Assembly: GCA_017547685.1 (NCBI GenBank)
Contig: JAFYPD010000017.1
Span: forward strand, 1 to 50,583
Source of the DNA: Peptococcaceae bacterium
GTDB taxonomy: Bacteria > Bacillota > Peptococcia > Peptococcales > Peptococcaceae
DNA: 50,583 bases
Direction of reading: 5' to 3'
Shown here: positions 48,847-50,583 of the stretch, piece after piece
Layout of the letters: each line of letters begins with the position of its first letter
Position numbering within the stretch: position 1 is the first letter of the stretch
Notes under the pieces: generated by a model
What the model was told of the DNA's origin: nothing
Databases searched by the model: none
The model's input: only the letters and a program-made list of their open reading frames with translations
Translations under genes and position numbers: made by a program

Positions 48847-50007
48847 ATGTCTAACTATGTAAGCAAAAAAGTTGTTGATCTGCCACCATCCGGGATTCGT
48901 AAATTCTTCGATCTGGCAGCAACTGTAGAGGGCTGCATTTCCTTAAGTATCGGGGAGCCAGACTTCGTAACTCCAAAACGTATGCTGGATGCAGGTATTG
49001 AATCCCTGAACCAGGGCAAAACCGCATACACCTCCAACGCTGGTTTAATGGAACTGCGTCAGGAAATCTGCAAATACCTGACCAAATATGAACTGAGCTA
49101 CGATGCTGCAACTGAAGTACTGGTAACTGTAGGTGCTTCCGAAGCAATCGACCTGGCTTTCCGCGCATTATTAGCACCTGGCGATGAAGTTTTGATTCCA
49201 GACCCGTCCTTCGTATGCTACGGCCCATTAACCACAATGGCTGGCGGTACTCCAGTATCCGTAAACACTTACGAAAAAGACGAATTCCGCTTAACAGCAG
49301 AAGAACTGGAAAAGAAAATCACACCAAACTCCAAAGTGCTGTTACTGCCATATCCAAACAACCCAACTGGCGGTATCATGAAAAAAGAAGATTACGAAGC
49401 AATTGCGGACATCGTTGTAAAACACGACCTGTTTGTAATCTGTGACGAAATCTACAGTGAACTGGTATACGGCGGCGAAAAACATTACTCCTTCGCAGCT
49501 CTGCCAGGCATGAAAGAACGTTCTCTGGTACTGAACGGCTGCTCCAAAGCATTCGCTATGACCGGCTGGAGAATTGGTTTTGCATGCGGTCCAAAAGATG
49601 TAATCGCAGCTGTTACCAAAATCCATCAGTATGGCATCATGAGTGCTCCAACCATGGGTCAGTACGCAGCTCTGGAAGGCTTACGCAACGGTGAAGAAGA
49701 TGTGGCTAAAATGGTAGCATCCTACGATGAAAGAAGAAAAGTAATCGTACAGGGCTTCCGTGATATGGGTCTGTCCTGCTTCGAACCAAAAGGCGCATTC
49801 TACTGCTTCCCATGCATCAAAACAACCGGCTTAAGCAGTGAAGAATTCTGCGAAAAATTACTGAACGCGGAAAAAGTTGCTGTTGTTCCTGGTAACGCAT
49901 TCGGCGCTAGCGGTGAAGGTTTCATCCGTTGCAGCTATGCTTCCTCCATGGAAAACATCAAAGAAGCACTGAAACGCATCGAACGTTTCATCAACAGCTT
50001 AAAATAA
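48847..50007 (+). CDS. Class I/II PLP-dependent aminotransferase
   Basis: The 386-residue aspartate-aminotransferase-fold protein has NNPTGG (171-176), PLP-contact D200 (ICDEIYSEL), Schiff-base K234 in GCSKAFAMTGWRIGF and the C-terminal IRCSYASS arginine for the substrate carboxylate. The N-terminus (LPPSGIRKFFDLA) resembles the PatA/AspC-like subgroup acting on aspartate, aromatic or acetyl-diaminopimelate substrates; the specificity is open. SD AAAGGTGA lies near the ATG. Strong codon bias (CCA, TAC, GAA, AAA) suggests high expression. It has its own promoter and terminator. Confidence 0.92.
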   Translation: MSNYVSKKVVDLPPSGIRKFFDLAATVEGCISLSIGEPDFVTPKRMLDAGIESLNQGKTAYTSNAGLMELRQEICKYLTKYELSYDAATEVLVTVGASEAIDLAFRALLAPGDEVLIPDPSFVCYGPLTTMAGGTPVSVNTYEKDEFRLTAEELEKKITPNSKVLLLPYPNNPTGGIMKKEDYEAIADIVVKHDLFVICDEIYSELVYGGEKHYSFAALPGMKERSLVLNGCSKAFAMTGWRIGFACGPKDVIAAVTKIHQYGIMSAPTMGQYAALEGLRNGEEDVAKMVASYDERRKVIVQGFRDMGLSCFEPKGAFYCFPCIKTTGLSSEEFCEKLLNAEKVAVVPGNAFGASGEGFIRCSYASSMENIKEALKRIERFINSLK

Positions 50008-50027
50008 TTATTTAATAAATCTTTTGC

Positions 50028-50100
50028 GAAGCACGTGTACCAATTTTCTGTCACCCTTGTAACATGGACACGCAGAAAATGATACACGTGCTTCTTTTTT
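50028..50100 (+). terminator. Aminotransferase terminator
   Basis: GAAGCACGTGTA/TACACGTGCTTC outer stem and ATTTTCTG/CAGAAAAT inner stem, followed by TTTTTT. Confidence 0.9.
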
Positions 50101-50273
50101 GATTAATAGTTCCAGCAAATTGTTGTAAACGCTTCCTCCTATTCTTTCGTAAAATACAGGTAAAAAACAGGGCAGAACACAGGGAAGCATAAAAATATCT
50201 GGACAAAACATCGTTCAAATACAGCTCTGTACAAAGAAACTTAAAAAAATCCAAAAAAAGTTGAAAATTTTTC
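50101..50273. other. Gene-free spacer before the tRNA operon
   Basis: AT-rich. I see no gene, repeat or clear structure before the tRNA promoter. Confidence 0.6.
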
Positions 50274-50302
50274 TTGACTTTTTGTCCAACTGCCTGTATT
50301 AT
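50274..50302 (+). promoter_or_regulatory. tRNA operon promoter
   Basis: TTGACT (50274-50279), 17 bp, TATTAT (50297-50302), followed by a GC-containing start region 40 nt before the first tRNA. Confidence 0.85.
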
Positions 50303-50341
50303 ATATAACTGTGGCTGGCACGAAGCAGTCACAAAGCCCAT

Positions 50342-50414
50342 GCGCTATTAGCTCAGTCGGCAGAGCACCTGACTTTTAATCAGGGTGTCCCGCGTTCGAG
50401 TCGCGGATAGCGCA
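50342..50414 (+). tRNA. tRNA-Lys (anticodon TTT)
   Basis: Acceptor GCGCTAT/ATAGCGC, D-stem GCTC/GAGC, anticodon stem CCTGA/TCAGG with loop CTTTTAA, T-stem CCGCG/CGCGG. The discriminator is A and CCA is not encoded. Confidence 0.95.
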
Positions 50415-50422
50415 TTATTTAT

Positions 50423-50496
50423 GGCATGTTGGAGAAGGGGCTTAACTCACCAGCCTTTCACGCTGGCATTCACGGGTTCGAATCCCGTACATGTCA
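50423..50496 (+). tRNA. tRNA-Glu (anticodon TTC)
   Basis: Acceptor GGCATGT/ACATGTC (one G-T pair), anticodon stem CCAGC/GCTGG with loop CTTTCAC, T-arm ACGGG-TTCGAAT-CCCGT. No encoded CCA. Confidence 0.95.
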
Positions 50497-50505
50497 TTTT
50501 CATAT

Positions 50506-50579
50506 GGCGCAGTAGTTCAGCTGGTTAGAATGCCAGCCTGTCACGCTGGAGGTCGAGGGTTCGAGCCCCTTCTGCGTCG
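50506..50579 (+). tRNA. tRNA-Asp (anticodon GTC)
   Basis: Acceptor GGCGCAG/CTGCGTC, anticodon stem CCAGC/GCTGG with loop CTGTCAC, T-loop TTCGAGC. The discriminator G ends 4 nt before the window edge. The operon likely continues. Confidence 0.95.
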
Positions 50580-50583
50580 TATT

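Noticed and set aside
1..50583. CRISPR arrays, prophage, defence systems and insertion sequences
   Set aside because: No regularly spaced repeats, no Cas, transposase, integrase, restriction or toxin-antitoxin proteins were seen among the translated frames.

Overview
The window looks like chromosomal DNA of an anaerobic Bacillota. The gene set is typical: YwlG/RpiB/YwlE/Sua5, ribonuclease M5 next to RsmA, a YaaO-like decarboxylase next to Tmk, and DnaX-YbaB-RecR. Shine-Dalgarno (SD) sites are strong AGGAGG types. Anaerobic markers are an [FeFe] hydrogenase, a rubredoxin-flavin reductase fusion, ferredoxin-containing MinD-like ATPases and a fumarate-reductase-like flavoprotein. Negativicutes (for example an Acidaminococcaceae member) is my best guess. 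That is an inference from gene content, not a measured placement. I see no phage, complete insertion sequence, CRISPR array or rRNA.

Layout. 1-0.8 kb: the start of an exported surface protein (leaving the window), an unusually structured leader and a 165-nt extended hairpin that could be a 6S-like RNA. 0.8-5.8 kb: a minus-strand run with glyA, ywlG, rpiB, ywlE, sua5 and an M20 amidohydrolase. 6.2-8.8 kb: an M23 cell-wall hydrolase preceded by a consensus WalR box, then trxB and a 39-codon membrane peptide. 8.8-16.2 kb: lipid kinase, patatin, cytidylate-kinase-like protein, a SirTM-type sirtuin, dnaB, a flavin reductase with two rubredoxin domains, an EamA transporter and rlmH. 16.5-22.4 kb: dnaX-ybaB-recR, cardiolipin synthase and rnmV-rsmA.

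22.4-27 kb: a minus-strand unit of ferredoxin, fumarate-reductase-like flavoprotein, SLC13-type carrier and LysR regulator. A palindromic LysR-type box sits at about -65 of its predicted promoter. This is probably a cytoplasmic reduction pathway for an imported organic anion of unknown identity. 27.3-33.5 kb: purA with an attenuator-like leader, a DUF134/NifX/MinD-ferredoxin cluster with a dyad operator, an Orn/Lys/Arg decarboxylase and tmk. 33.7-44.9 kb: a decayed Cna-B fragment, an MBL-fold hydrolase, an MFS carrier, two different arylsulfate-sulfotransferase-like proteins without signal peptides, a divergent LysR regulator with its own -65 box, a DAHP synthase, a Tat-exported [FeFe] hydrogenase and an orphan TRAP binding lipoprotein. 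45.1-50.6 kb: tandem paralogous amidohydrolases, an aminotransferase and a tRNA operon (Lys, Glu, Asp) that continues past the window.

The most unusual non-coding signal is a family of about 100-bp nested palindromes. Three copies are complete and one is truncated. All lie just after minus-strand stop codons in one orientation. The stems differ in sequence between copies but keep pairing, while the loop motifs are conserved. The two LysR-linked catabolic units, the exported hydrogenase and this repeat family are the parts most worth following up.
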